Below are positions 18,202 to 28,600 of a stretch of 50,231 bases of DNA, piece by piece. The position numbers were made by a program, and so were the translations under genes. Where the stretch lies: the NCBI GenBank assembly GCA_018266455.1, contig JAFEAJ010000048.1, forward strand, positions 1 to 50,231, written 5' to 3'. How positions within the stretch are numbered: the first letter of the stretch is position 1; every line of letters begins with the position of its first letter. The notes under the pieces are model-generated. The model searched no databases. It was given only the letters and a program-made list of their open reading frames with translations, and was not told the DNA's origin. This stretch comes from Bacteroidota bacterium (lineage in GTDB: Bacteria; Bacteroidota; Bacteroidia; Chitinophagales; Chitinophagaceae).

Positions 18202-18375
18202 CTAATGCCTATTGAAAAAAAAATACCTGATCGCGATAACGACCAGCGCCATAATAAACATGAAAATAGAAATGCGGTTAATGCCATGCATGTATTTCAT
18301 CCATTTTGAATGTGGGGCATTGGGGTCTCTTTTTTTGATATAGAGGTATTCAGCTATTTGTCTTAACACACCCAT
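18202..18375 (-). CDS. Small single-pass membrane protein (57 aa)
   Basis: An open frame of 57 codons running from ATG at 18375 to TAG at 18202. The N-terminal half is polar with MGVLRQIAEYLYIKKRDPN and SKWMKYMHGINR. The C-terminal half is one membrane helix (ISIFMFIMALVVIAIRYFFF). The organised basic/amphipathic segment followed by a single helix and the clean start and stop argue for a real gene. It resembles a small conserved Bacteroidota membrane-protein family that I recall as DUF6728, but I cannot confirm that. Convergent with lpxB. Confidence 0.65.
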   Translation of the reverse strand: MGVLRQIAEYLYIKKRDPNAPHSKWMKYMHGINRISIFMFIMALVVIAIRYFFFNRH

Positions 18376-18508
18376 AATTGCTCGTTTATAAATGCATAAT
18401 TACAGCATATTAACAAGTTATTGCTAAGTTTTGTTTTGATTAGAGGTTAAATCTGTTTTGTAAAAATGGGGCTAACCATCGGTAGCTTGCCTTTTCGTCC
18501 GCGTTGCT

Positions 18509-19312
18509 TCACTTCAGCAATGAATCCAGCTTTTCGTGGAAAAGGGGGTAATCATTCAGGCTATTGTGGCTGCCCCCATCAATGGTCACATATTCATCCT
18601 GGGGCTTCAACAGGGCTTTTAATTTTATGGAATTGCTATATGGCACCACCCCATCGCCCGTTCCATGGAAAATTACAATGGGGGCAGTTACATTTTTCAC
18701 AAATTCGTTGCTCGGGAAATGGTAGTGCAGCATTTTGTTGACAGGATAAACCGGGAAATAATGTGCCGCCAGTGAGGTCATGCTGTAATAAGGTGTTTCC
18801 AGGATCAGGTATTTGCAATCGCGAACAGAAGCCAGTTCTGCCGCAATGCCGGTGCCAAGGCTTTTCCCATAAATTATAATGTGTTGCGGATTGTACTTTG
18901 TTCTTGCCAGTTTATACAATTGTAATGCATATCCGTAAAGACCCTGTTCAGTAAATTCACCTGTACTTTTCCCAAAGCCAGGATACTCCAACATCCAGGT
19001 TTCGTACCCGTTTTTTGTAAAATTATCGGCATATTGAGCATACCAGCCAATGTTTTTCCTGTTGCCATGAAAGTACAGTACCACACCTTTGGGAACAGGA
19101 TCACTGGTACTGAACCTTATCACGTTCAGGTTAATGGTTTGATTAATGGGGATATTGATCTCATCGTGCTTTTCAGTAAACTGGTATTTGTATTTTTTGC
19201 TTAACGGCTCGGGATGAAACAAGATTTGGTCCTGCAGATAATAAAGTGCAATACCGATTAGGCAATATGCCAGAACAACCATCTTTATCCACCTGAAAAC
19301 CTTTCTTTTCAT
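18509..19312 (-). CDS. Membrane-anchored alpha/beta hydrolase (paralogue 1)
   Basis: 267 residues from the ATG at 19312 (another ATG at 19339 adds nine basic residues). One N-terminal helix (~9-26) anchors it. LYYLQDQILFHPEPL is followed by an alpha/beta hydrolase domain with oxyanion HGN (82-84), nucleophile Ser151 (YGKSLGTG), Asp220 (HGTGDGVVP) and His249 (GGSHN). This is the BEM46/YfhR type of serine hydrolase, with unknown substrates and probably facing the periplasm. It is 62 bases downstream of a clear paralogue on the same strand, so a local duplication is likely. Confidence 0.87.
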   Translation of the reverse strand: MKRKVFRWIKMVVLAYCLIGIALYYLQDQILFHPEPLSKKYKYQFTEKHDEINIPINQTINLNVIRFSTSDPVPKGVVLYFHGNRKNIGWYAQYADNFTKNGYETWMLEYPGFGKSTGEFTEQGLYGYALQLYKLARTKYNPQHIIIYGKSLGTGIAAELASVRDCKYLILETPYYSMTSLAAHYFPVYPVNKMLHYHFPSNEFVKNVTAPIVIFHGTGDGVVPYSNSIKLKALLKPQDEYVTIDGGSHNSLNDYPLFHEKLDSLLK

Positions 19313-19374
19313 TTTATGTTTTTTTCGATCAAGCCACATAATGCACCGGGCGGTTTCTATCTTTTATGTCCTCT

Positions 19375-20163
19375 TCACTCCTTCAAAATATCCCTGATGA
19401 AATTGTGGTATTCGGGAAAGGAGGGAAGGTTATTGTGCCCCCCGCCATAGATCCTGATCAGCGTTATTTTACCGGGATTGAGTTTTTGCAGGTTTTCGCT
19501 TTGCCTGATGGGTATGATCCAATCCTTGGTGCCGTGAATAATATAAGTGTGGCATTTCACCTGCTTTATCCATCTATCTGTTCGTAGCGTATAGCGCAGC
19601 ACATAGCGTACTGGCAAAAAGGGCAAAAACCGTTCTACTACTTTCTGAAAATTATAGTATGGGGCATCCAAAATCAGGTACCTCGGGTTATTGAGCGAAG
19701 CCGTTTTTGCCGCAAATCCGCTGCCAATGCTTCTTCCATACACAACCAGCCGTTCCTCGCTGCACTGCAAGCACAATTTGTTGTACACAAACTGAAGGTC
19801 GCCGATCAGTTCTTTTTCGCTCCGCTTACCGGTGCTTTTTCCAAAACCGCGATAATCGACCAGCACCACATCATAGTTGTATCGATAAAAATCCTGAGCA
19901 TATTTTGCCCATCCCTTAATGCTGCGGGTGTTGCCATGCAAATAAAAAACAAGCCCTGTTGGTTTCTCGCGGTAAAAATGTAGCCCATTGATTCTGACAC
20001 CTGGCGAAACATCAAAAAAAAGTTCTTCAAAGGGAATATCATATTTGAATTTGAAATCCTGGCTAAGTTTTTCAGGTTTGAAAATAAGTCTCTCCTGAAG
20101 AAAGTAGGCTACTATGCTGAGCATAACAATAATGATTAGTCCATATACAATCAGGTGGGTCAA
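19375..20163 (-). CDS. Membrane-anchored alpha/beta hydrolase (paralogue 2)
   Basis: 262 residues. Same architecture as the gene downstream: N-terminal helix (~4-22), FLQERLIFKPEKL, then HGNTRS (76-81), Ser145 (YGRSIGSG), Asp214 (HGTKDWIIP) and His243 (GGGHNNL). The start is TTG at 20163. The first in-frame ATG (20124) would cut into the membrane helix, so TTG is preferred. The two paralogues share the motif order GFGKSTG ... LILxxPYY, which sets them apart from generic hydrolases. Substrate unknown. Confidence 0.85.
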   Translation of the reverse strand: MTHLIVYGLIIIVMLSIVAYFLQERLIFKPEKLSQDFKFKYDIPFEELFFDVSPGVRINGLHFYREKPTGLVFYLHGNTRSIKGWAKYAQDFYRYNYDVVLVDYRGFGKSTGKRSEKELIGDLQFVYNKLCLQCSEERLVVYGRSIGSGFAAKTASLNNPRYLILDAPYYNFQKVVERFLPFLPVRYVLRYTLRTDRWIKQVKCHTYIIHGTKDWIIPIRQSENLQKLNPGKITLIRIYGGGHNNLPSFPEYHNFIRDILKE

Positions 20164-20336
20164 TTCAGGGAAACATTTGTAACGAAGTTATTAATCGGCT
20201 CAGGATTTTTAAGCATTTTTATCAGGTGGATGGAAGCATTGCTATTATCAGGCTTAATTGCATGCCTTTCTGTTCAGGTAATCTTGTTGGATAATGTTCG
20301 ATGGGAAAGTCAATTAGTCGCATGCCATCCCTTGCA

Positions 20337-22298
20337 TCAAGGCTCCATCACTCTTTTTAAATTCAGGTCAGGCACAGGAGAAACGATGAGGGGGAATTTT
20401 TCTACAGTCACATTTGACGGATCGAGACCGAAGCTCCTTGCTTCTGACAAGCTCAGTTCTTTGAGCCAGAAATATAATTTCATGATCACTCTTTCAAAAA
20501 AAGAAAGCTCATTGTCCTGGCTAAGGTATTTTTCCATGACGATAAACTGAAAATCACCGGCTACGTTATTTTTTTCCAGCGATTCGTAACGGCTCGTGAT
20601 GTTCACTTCCTTGTTAGAGACCAGGTCTTCCACTACTTTCCTGAACATCAGGTTGATCCTTGGCTGCATCCTGAAGCCAAGGCGGAATTCAACACGGATG
20701 ATGTCGTTAGGGATGATATGTTCAACGGTATATTCTGCCGAATAAGGGTCATCTAGTGTATCCACATGTACAAACCAATAGATATCGGCCCTCTTAGGTT
20801 TCTTGTTCATTATGGAATAAATAATCTTGTGCTCAATTTCTTTAGGGTTATTGGCACTTGTCATGTACACCAGGTGAGTGGCTGTTTTCGGAACGCCACG
20901 GTCATTGCTCAGTTCCTGGATCTGGGGTATATAATGTTCCATCCGCACAAACTCTACATACCGGTTCTTGATCTTCCTGGAACGGTACCATACATACATT
21001 ACTATGAACAGCCCGCCGCCAACGATCAGTGTTACAAAACCGCCATGGGGAAATTTCTCGAGGTTAGCGAATAAAAAACTAAGTTCAATAGTCAGATAGA
21101 CGATCAGGTACAAATATATCCAGCCGGATCCAACTCTCCTTGATATTAAATAGTTGGCAAATAAAATAGATGTGGCCAGCATGCACAGGGTAATGGCAAG
21201 CCCATAAGCCGCTTCCATGCGTGCTTCTGTCTGGAAATAAATGGTAATGCCCGAACAGCCTATAAACAATAAAAAATTAGTAGCCGGAATGTACAATTGC
21301 CCCTTTTCTTCAGTGGGGTAGCTGATGCGCAATTTCGGCCAAAGGTTAAGCCTCATGCTTTCGCTGATCAGGGTAAAGGAGCCGCTGATCAGGGCCTGGC
21401 TTGCAATAATTGCTGCCGCCGTGGCAATGATGATGCTTGGCACAAGAAACCATTGGGGAACGATGCTGTAAAAAACGCTGCTGGTAGCAGTATCAAAAAC
21501 CTTTCCATTGTAGTGCGCGAGCAGCCATGCGCCCTGGCCAAGATAATTTAATAAAAGGCATGTTTTAACAAATATCCATGATAGGCGCACGTTGCGCCTG
21601 CCGCAATGCCCAAGGTCTGAATATAATGCTTCTGCCCCAGTTGTGCAAAGGAAAACAGCTCCCAAAATCCAAAACCCTTTGGGATAGGTAGTGAGCAGTT
21701 CAATGGCATAATGCGGGCTAAGTGCTTTGAAAATATACAGGTCATCTACCAAATGGCTGCCGCCAAGCACGGCGATCATGGAAAACCAAACCAACATTAC
21801 CGGCCCAAACAGCTTGCCTATTGATTCTGTCCCAAACTGCTGGAGAAAGAACAAGGCCACCAAAATGCCCAGAACAACATATACGATCGTGGTCTGTTCT
21901 ATACCTTTCAAAGCGGGCATTTGCCTTAACCCTTCAATAGCCGAAGTAACTGTAATGGGAGGAGTGATCATTCCATCTGCCAGCAATGCCGCCCCACCAA
22001 TCATTGCCGGGAAAACCAGCCAGCGCTTTTGCCTCCTCACCAGTGCGTACAGCGAAAAAATCCCCCCTTCTCCGCGGTTATCTGCCCTTAAAGTCAGCCA
22101 AACATACTTTACCGTGGTTTGAAGGGTCAATGTCCATATAATACACGACAAACTGCCAAGAATGAGCTTTTCCTCAATTATTCTTCCACTGACAATGGCA
22201 TTGAGAACATAAAGCGTAGATGTTCCAATATCGCCATAAATAATGCCTAATGCAATAACTAAACTTGCAAAAGTTACTTTTTTTGTCTGTTTGCTCAC
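20337..22298 (-). CDS. kup: KUP/HAK/KT-family potassium transporter
   Basis: 653 residues with about twelve membrane helices and a cytoplasmic C-terminal region, the usual size for Kup. The diagnostic ALGIIYGDIGTSTLYVLNAI at residues ~16-35 is nearly identical to the family signature. DNRGEGGIFSLYALV, GGAALLADGMITPPITVTSA and TTGAEALYSDLGHCGRRNVR follow. It takes up K+ in symport with H+. A TACCTTTG promoter box lies 81 bases upstream of the ATG. Confidence 0.95.
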   Translation of the reverse strand: MSKQTKKVTFASLVIALGIIYGDIGTSTLYVLNAIVSGRIIEEKLILGSLSCIIWTLTLQTTVKYVWLTLRADNRGEGGIFSLYALVRRQKRWLVFPAMIGGAALLADGMITPPITVTSAIEGLRQMPALKGIEQTTIVYVVLGILVALFFLQQFGTESIGKLFGPVMLVWFSMIAVLGGSHLVDDLYIFKALSPHYAIELLTTYPKGFWILGAVFLCTTGAEALYSDLGHCGRRNVRLSWIFVKTCLLLNYLGQGAWLLAHYNGKVFDTATSSVFYSIVPQWFLVPSIIIATAAAIIASQALISGSFTLISESMRLNLWPKLRISYPTEEKGQLYIPATNFLLFIGCSGITIYFQTEARMEAAYGLAITLCMLATSILFANYLISRRVGSGWIYLYLIVYLTIELSFLFANLEKFPHGGFVTLIVGGGLFIVMYVWYRSRKIKNRYVEFVRMEHYIPQIQELSNDRGVPKTATHLVYMTSANNPKEIEHKIIYSIMNKKPKRADIYWFVHVDTLDDPYSAEYTVEHIIPNDIIRVEFRLGFRMQPRINLMFRKVVEDLVSNKEVNITSRYESLEKNNVAGDFQFIVMEKYLSQDNELSFFERVIMKLYFWLKELSLSEARSFGLDPSNVTVEKFPLIVSPVPDLNLKRVMEP

Positions 22299-22598
22299 TG
22301 CACAATTTGGTTGATGTATGGTTTTTCAAGGCCGGCTCATTCCTGGCAACCCCTCACTATAAAATTTCGTCCTAGCTGGCAAAGGTATATGTAAATAAAA
22401 TAACTGAAACGCATCTTTTAAAGAGTTTATTTTGCAGTTTTTATTTTGCGAAGCCAATTTATGCAAGCATCGGCACTTCTATGGCCTCATCTATTTTTTA
22501 AAGAAGTTCTATATGAGGTTTTTGATGCTGGCTTTAACAGGAGCGTTAATTATTTTGAGCTGAAGTTTCCTTAACTTACAACATATTTTTACAGTTCA
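22299..22598. other. Intergenic region between divergent kup and secreted unknown
   Basis: 300 bases. It contains the kup promoter box (22380-22387) and an AT-rich stretch before the plus-strand gene. I see no further gene or RNA. Confidence 0.4.
22380..22387 (-). promoter_or_regulatory. kup -7 promoter box
   Basis: On the minus strand this reads TACCTTTG, a match to the Bacteroidota consensus TAnnTTTG, 81 bases upstream of the kup ATG. No clear -33 element is present. Confidence 0.4.
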
Positions 22599-24146
22599 AT
22601 GCATCTTTTTAAAACCATGATTAATATGTGTCGAGCCCTGAAGCTTTTTTCCCTCTCCACAGCCATTATTTTCCCTTTATTATTGAATGCGCAACATATT
22701 GTTTACTCCGAACCCCAACGTGATGATAGCAAAAGGACCGATTTTGAGATCATTGGTAAAATTGGCGGCAAGTTCCTGGTGTTTACCAGCAACAGGTCGG
22801 ACAATAACATCTCTGTATTCGGTAACGATATGAAGCTGCAGCAAAGGATAAACCTTGATTTCCTGCCAGACAGGCTGATCAGCACCTATTTTATCCCTTA
22901 CCCGGATTTTTGTTACATGATTTACGAATACCAAAAAAAGAATACTGTTTACTGCGATGCGATAAAAATTAACGGGCAGGGACAAAAAATCAGTGATATA
23001 ATGAATTTGGATACGACGCGCATTGGGTTTGCTGCAAACAATAAAATTTATACCGTTGTCTCCAATGAGAACAAGCAAAAGATCATGCTTTTTAAAATCA
23101 ACAGCAAAGACCCCAAAAACTTCCTGTTCACCACTTTCTTGTTTAACCCGCAACTGGAGCTAATTGACAGGCACAGACTTTATATGCCCATGGCTGACCG
23201 CAATGAAACATTCACCGATTTTGCTTTGGATAATGAAGGCACATTGGTATTTGGAAAGTTTTACCGAAGCAGCAGCAGCGACTATGTTTCCAATGTTTCA
23301 ATTGTGACCAAGGGGCCTGTGGCAGATAGTTTCTCTATTAAAGATATTGGCACGGGAGACAGGCTCCTGGACGAAATAAAAATAAAGATTGACAATAACA
23401 ATAAGCAATATATTATTACCGGTTTTTATTATAAGCAGAAAAGGGGAAGTATTGACGGCCTTTACACAGTCATCTGGGATAAAGCAACTGATCTAAAATT
23501 GAAAGAATCTACAACCGTGTTCTCCGATGAACTGCGCGCAGCCGCCAAAAGCTCTGAGTCGAGCCTGAAGATGGCCTTCAATGATTTTTTTATTAACCAG
23601 ATCATCATAAAAAGAGACGGTGGCTTTTTGCTGATAAGCGAATCGCAATACACAACTTCCCGTGGCGGCTATTTTAACCGGTGGGACTATATGTATGGCA
23701 GCCCTTTTATCTCTCCGATGGACTATTACAGCTACCCCTACTATAATCCCTGGAACCGTTATGGCTATGGATATCCCAACAATATAGTGCGGTACTTTGC
23801 CGAGAACATCATGATCCTTTCGCTTGATAACAATGGGGACCTGGAGTGGAGCAACGTGATCCCTAAAAGCCAGTACGATGATGAGTCCGATAATTTGATA
23901 TCAAACCGCATTATGAACACTGGCGGTGAACTTCACTTTATATATAACCAATATGAGCGCAGGAATATTTTGTTGAGCGACCAAAGCGTTTCACCGGAAG
24001 GAAAGATAACACGTTACCCTACGCTTAAAAACCTGGACAGGGGCTATGATTTTATGCCTCGTTACGGAAAGCAGGTAAGTGCAAGCGAAATGATTATACC
24101 TTGTTTTTATAAGAATTATCTTTGCTTTGCTAAAATTGAATTTTAA
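22599..24146 (+). CDS. Secreted protein of unknown function, Tyr-rich segment
   Basis: 515 residues. A signal peptide ends at FPLLLNAQ (about residue 32), and the ATGs at 22599, 22617 and 22626 would all keep it. The body is a series of short beta segments with recurrent D-N-N/G turns (SNRSDNNISVFGNDMKL, LSLDNNGDLEWSNV), suggesting a beta-propeller-like or all-beta fold. Around residues 365-395 is an unusual Tyr/Pro/Gly-rich stretch (SPMDYYSYPYYNPWNRYGYG). There is no T9SS tail, so it is probably periplasmic or a surface partner. I do not recognise the family. A membrane-protein gene follows after 12 bases. Confidence 0.75.
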   Translation: MHLFKTMINMCRALKLFSLSTAIIFPLLLNAQHIVYSEPQRDDSKRTDFEIIGKIGGKFLVFTSNRSDNNISVFGNDMKLQQRINLDFLPDRLISTYFIPYPDFCYMIYEYQKKNTVYCDAIKINGQGQKISDIMNLDTTRIGFAANNKIYTVVSNENKQKIMLFKINSKDPKNFLFTTFLFNPQLELIDRHRLYMPMADRNETFTDFALDNEGTLVFGKFYRSSSSDYVSNVSIVTKGPVADSFSIKDIGTGDRLLDEIKIKIDNNNKQYIITGFYYKQKRGSIDGLYTVIWDKATDLKLKESTTVFSDELRAAAKSSESSLKMAFNDFFINQIIIKRDGGFLLISESQYTTSRGGYFNRWDYMYGSPFISPMDYYSYPYYNPWNRYGYGYPNNIVRYFAENIMILSLDNNGDLEWSNVIPKSQYDDESDNLISNRIMNTGGELHFIYNQYERRNILLSDQSVSPEGKITRYPTLKNLDRGYDFMPRYGKQVSASEMIIPCFYKNYLCFAKIEF

Positions 24147-24158
24147 ATATCCATTAAC

Positions 24159-25139
24159 TTGGTTGGTATTTTTAAACAGAAAAACCCGGGTAATGCATTG
24201 GTGCTGCTGATCTATGCATTGGTGCTGAAGTTTTCTGTCTTCCTTCACCCTGTAATCCCGCCACTGCACAAAGAAGACAATTTTGTGTACAGGGTAATTT
24301 TAAATGAACTGGCTGCCTGGTTCAAAGGGATGCCCGTGTTTTTTTCAGTGCTCACTTTTCTTCTATTGTTCACACAAGCAACTTTGTTTAACCGCATTTG
24401 CAATTATCAAAAGCTTTTTCCCAAAGCAAATTACCTGCCCGGCATGAGTTACATATTGGTGACCTCCCTGTTGCCATCATGGAATTATTTCTCAGCTCCA
24501 CTCCTGGTCAACTCGGTCATGATTTGGGTTTTTTTTAAAATGTCAACCTTGTATAACAGCAACAAAACCGATGGGTCTATTTTTAATATAGGAGTAATGA
24601 CAGGCATTATTACGCTACTTTACCTACCTGCAATGGCATTCATATTGCTGGTATTTTTTGCGCTGTTGATTATGCGCCCGTTCCGGTTGCGCGAATGGTT
24701 TATGGGGTTGCTTGGCTTTACCACGCCTTATTATTTTTTGTTCATTGTGCTATACCTCACCAACAAGTGGAGCTGGAAAAATATTGTGCCGGAAATCAAC
24801 TTCAGGTTGCCTGGCATCCCCTCCAATATTTGGGTTACGGCCGGAATTGTGCTTTTGGTTGTCCCTTTTATTATCGGGGGCTATTTCATTCAGTCCAATC
24901 TGAATAAAATGCTCATACAGATAAGGAAAAACTGGAGCTTGCTGTTGTTGTTCCTGATGGTGGGCGTTATCATCATCCTCATCAATCACGTTGATTTGTA
25001 TGAGAACTGGATCGTTACAGCAGTCCCGTTTTCTGCATTTCATGCTGCTGCTTATTATTATTCCAACGATAAAATATTGCCCTCGGTAACCCATTGGCTG
25101 ACTTTTGCATTCATATTGTGGGTAAATTATCTTGTGTGA
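24159..25139 (+). CDS. Multi-pass membrane protein, DUF6427-like
   Basis: 326 residues with about nine membrane helices. It opens VGIFKQKNPGNALVLLIYAL, and LNELAAWF, PSWNYFSAPLLVNSVMIW and MRPFRLREWFMGLLGFTTPYY follow. This arrangement resembles the Bacteroidota membrane family DUF6427, whose function is unknown; I am recalling the family, not confirming it. The start must be TTG at 24159, since the next in-frame ATG is near residue 57, beyond the first helix. It lies 12 bases after the secreted unknown, so the two are likely one operon. Confidence 0.72.
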   Translation: MVGIFKQKNPGNALVLLIYALVLKFSVFLHPVIPPLHKEDNFVYRVILNELAAWFKGMPVFFSVLTFLLLFTQATLFNRICNYQKLFPKANYLPGMSYILVTSLLPSWNYFSAPLLVNSVMIWVFFKMSTLYNSNKTDGSIFNIGVMTGIITLLYLPAMAFILLVFFALLIMRPFRLREWFMGLLGFTTPYYFLFIVLYLTNKWSWKNIVPEINFRLPGIPSNIWVTAGIVLLVVPFIIGGYFIQSNLNKMLIQIRKNWSLLLLFLMVGVIIILINHVDLYENWIVTAVPFSAFHAAAYYYSNDKILPSVTHWLTFAFILWVNYLV

Positions 25140-25620
25140 AAGCATAATGATAAGCGACTAACAAACGAGGAAGAGTCTAGTTTTCGTCGCTTCCATCTGA
25201 AATACCCTCTATTTTTTAGACCACTTTTATTCATTTCTTAGTTTGTTTTTCATGCTGCTTTAAAGTACAATACTGATGGCTTGTTTCTACCGATTCCCTG
25301 ATGTGATTTATAATGATATTTAATCAGCCAGTCTTTGATTCCTATATACAAACTGATTCCATTCTCTGCAGGAAATAAATGGATGTGCTGATATTTGATA
25401 GTGCGCAGATGCTTTTTTTAATAATGGGGCGCCCGGTACATACAGATAATCAATAATAAAGCAATTTTTAGCAGTAATACGCGTTTGATTATGATGTTCC
25501 TGTTATAAATCTGGTTAGTTTTATAGCGCGAAGAAATCCCCCAGACCCTGAGAAAATTGTATTGAAAGCTTAACCCAATCAAAATTGCATTAATCAAGTA
25601 ACCTTAAACTTAATTGTTCG
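25140..25620. other. Intergenic region upstream of the large PKD gene
   Basis: 481 AT-rich bases. A 7-bp inverted repeat (25152-25158 and 25186-25192) lies just after the stop of the membrane-protein gene but lacks a T-run. No gene, tRNA or clear TAnnTTTG promoter is visible. Confidence 0.4.
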
Positions 25621-28600
25621 TTGAACAGAAAACTACTTTTAATTGCTATTGGGCTTTATCTATCAGCTATTGCCGAGGCGCAGGTAGCAGGGATAAAAGC
25701 AACTCCAACCACCGGCTGCGCCCCATTGGTTGTTGCTTTTCAAAGCACTTTTACGGGAACAGCAACCAGTTGGAGCTGGGATTTTGGAGACATCATCAAC
25801 AATACATCAACCTCGCCAAGCCCCACTCATGTATACAATTCACCCGGTACCTACACCGTGACCCTTACTATCAATGGCAGCAGCATTGCGCACCAAACTA
25901 TCGTTGTCAACTCCCCACCTACTGTAAAGTTTGCAGTCAGCGACTCCATAGGGTGCTTCCCTTTAAGCGTGCAGTTCACCGATCAGTCGGCCCCGGGTTC
26001 CAGCGGCGCGCCCATTGTGAGCTGGCGTTGGGATTTTGGTGACGGCGTTTTGGACAGTGGCGTAAAAAACCCATTCCATATTTACGATATTGCCAACCCG
26101 GTAGGGTTCCCTGTCACGCTGCAGGTAGTAGACGCAAATGGCTGTGCAGCCGTAGTGCCCAAAACAAAATATATTGTAATTCCTGACGGTGTCTCACCTG
26201 CCTTTGATATTATAGCTTCAGTAGGATGTAAAACGCCGATAACAGTAAATCTTAACAACAAAACCACATCGCCATCAGGATACCCCATTACCTATACCTG
26301 GGATTTTGGCGATGGCAGCTCCTTTTCAACGCAAACAAACCCGTCTCACACCTATAATAGTTCGGGCAGCTTTAATATCAAACTGGTTGCCAAAAGCCAG
26401 AAAGGGTGCTCTGACAGCCTTGTAAAACCAGCGAACATTGTAGGCGGCAACGTCAGTTCAAGTTTTACAGCTCCAGACAGTATTTGTGTTAATGCGCCCA
26501 TCAATTTTAGCAATACCTCAACACCAACTCCTACAGTATCCAACTGGGACTTCGGAGATGGCACAACATCAAACTCTATTAGCCCAACTAAAACTTATAG
26601 TGGGGCAAATATTTTTACTGTTAAGCTTACTAATACATTCGGGTCTTGTATCGATTCGACAATTAAAAAGATAACTGTTCTTGCCCCTGCAACAGCAAAT
26701 TTTACGGCCTCCCCGGTTCTCAATTGCGATTCTGTTTTTACTGTTCAGTTCACCGACCAATCAACAGGTGCATCTAAATGGCTATGGAATTTCGGCGATG
26801 GGACAACTTCAACCCTGCAAAACCCAACGCACACTTACAAAAATTATGGGAGCTACAATATTACTTTGCAGGCGTATAATGCAAGCAATTGCGGTGGCAC
26901 GATAACTAAAAACCAATATATCCGAAGCGGGAAGCCTTTTGTTAACCTGAGCAAATTGAATTCAGGCGGCTGTGCCCCATTTTCATTCACACCGATTGTG
27001 ACAGACAGCGCAGTGGACGGGATCAAAAGCTATGCATGGGATTTCGGGGATGGCGCAACTTCAACTGCGCCCAATCCGCCCGCTCATTCTTACCCTGCTC
27101 CCGGCACCTATTACGTAAAACTATCCATAACCACAAACAACGGATGCACAGCATCCACTATTGACACTGTTAAAGTTGGCACTATCAAGCCTGTTGTAAG
27201 CTTTACTGCGGCTCCGGCAACCGTATGTGTGAACAGCCCGGTAAAATTTACCGACCATTCTACAAATTCGCCTGATCAATGGTATTGGACTTTTGGAGAT
27301 AACGGCGTTTCCACCCAACAGAACCCCACCTATCAATATACACAACCTGGCACATATCAGGTTTGGCTAAGGGCATATAACCAAGGGTGCAACGATTCGG
27401 CCAGCACATCCATTACGGTTAATCCGCCGTTGTCAAAATTTATTTATACTTACAGTTGCTCAAATAACCAACCAACATTTGTTTTCCAGGATAGCTCGGT
27501 TGGTGCAGATACTTGGGCATGGGATTTTGGCGATGGCACCGCCTCAGCGCTGAAGAACCCACCACCTCACACCTTTACTTCAGGCAGCAGTCCCTACACC
27601 ATTAAACTTACTACAACCAATGTTGGCACAGGTTGCAGCAGCACTACGTCTCAAATCATAACTACAAACAATGCATTGTGGGACTTCATGCCTTCTTCTA
27701 AAACTACCTGTACCAACACTATAATATATTTTAGCACGGCAGGGGGAAGCTTTTCTCAGGTTAAGACATTCTATTTTGATTTTGGAGATGGCACGTCAAT
27801 CAATCAACTATCCTCAGTAGGGGTACATGCGTATTCAAAGCCCGGCACATACACTGTTAAAGAAATTATCACACAGTTATCGGGATGCACTGACACCATC
27901 ATTCATGCAAATGCAGTAACTATAAACGGCCCAATTGCCAATTTTGGAATATCATCACCGCTTGGCTGCAACAGCCTTAATGAGCTATTTATTGACAGCT
28001 CTAAATCAGATGGCATTCACCCGATTAAACAATGGGCTTGGGATTTTGGCGATGGAGCGGTGCAAACTTTTACCTCTCCTCCATTCGCCCACAATTATAC
28101 TAAACAAGGTATTTATTCTGTAAAACTGAAAGTATCTGACGGCACTTGCAGCGACAGCATTACAAAAACAAACCTGCTTACTGTTGCATTGCCCACTGCT
28201 CTTTTCAATGCAGTCGATTCTTTATCCTGCCCCGGCGCCCCTATTCAATTTGTGAACAATTCAAAAGGATATGGGCTAACATATACCTGGGATTTCGGAG
28301 ATGGCTCCCCCATTTCAAATGCGACCAACCCAAGCCATCCTTTTCCGTTGGGGCCATACAAAGTATCATTAAAAGTAGTTGACCAATATGGGTGCACTGC
28401 GTCGCAGAACAATTATAATGTACTTGTTGACACCCCTTACGCTTCATTTATCATGAACGACACTTTTGCAAGCTGCCCTCCGTTAACCGCAAATTTCATT
28501 TTTACAGGCAGCTATTATAAATCCTTGAGATGGGATTTTGGCGATGGCGGTATTTCCAATTTAGTGAACCCTTCGCATTTCTATACCCTTCCGGGAACAT

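Noticed and set aside
25152..25192. 7-bp inverted repeat after the DUF6427-like gene as a terminator
   Set aside because: The loop is 27 bases and no T-run follows, so it does not meet the usual criteria.
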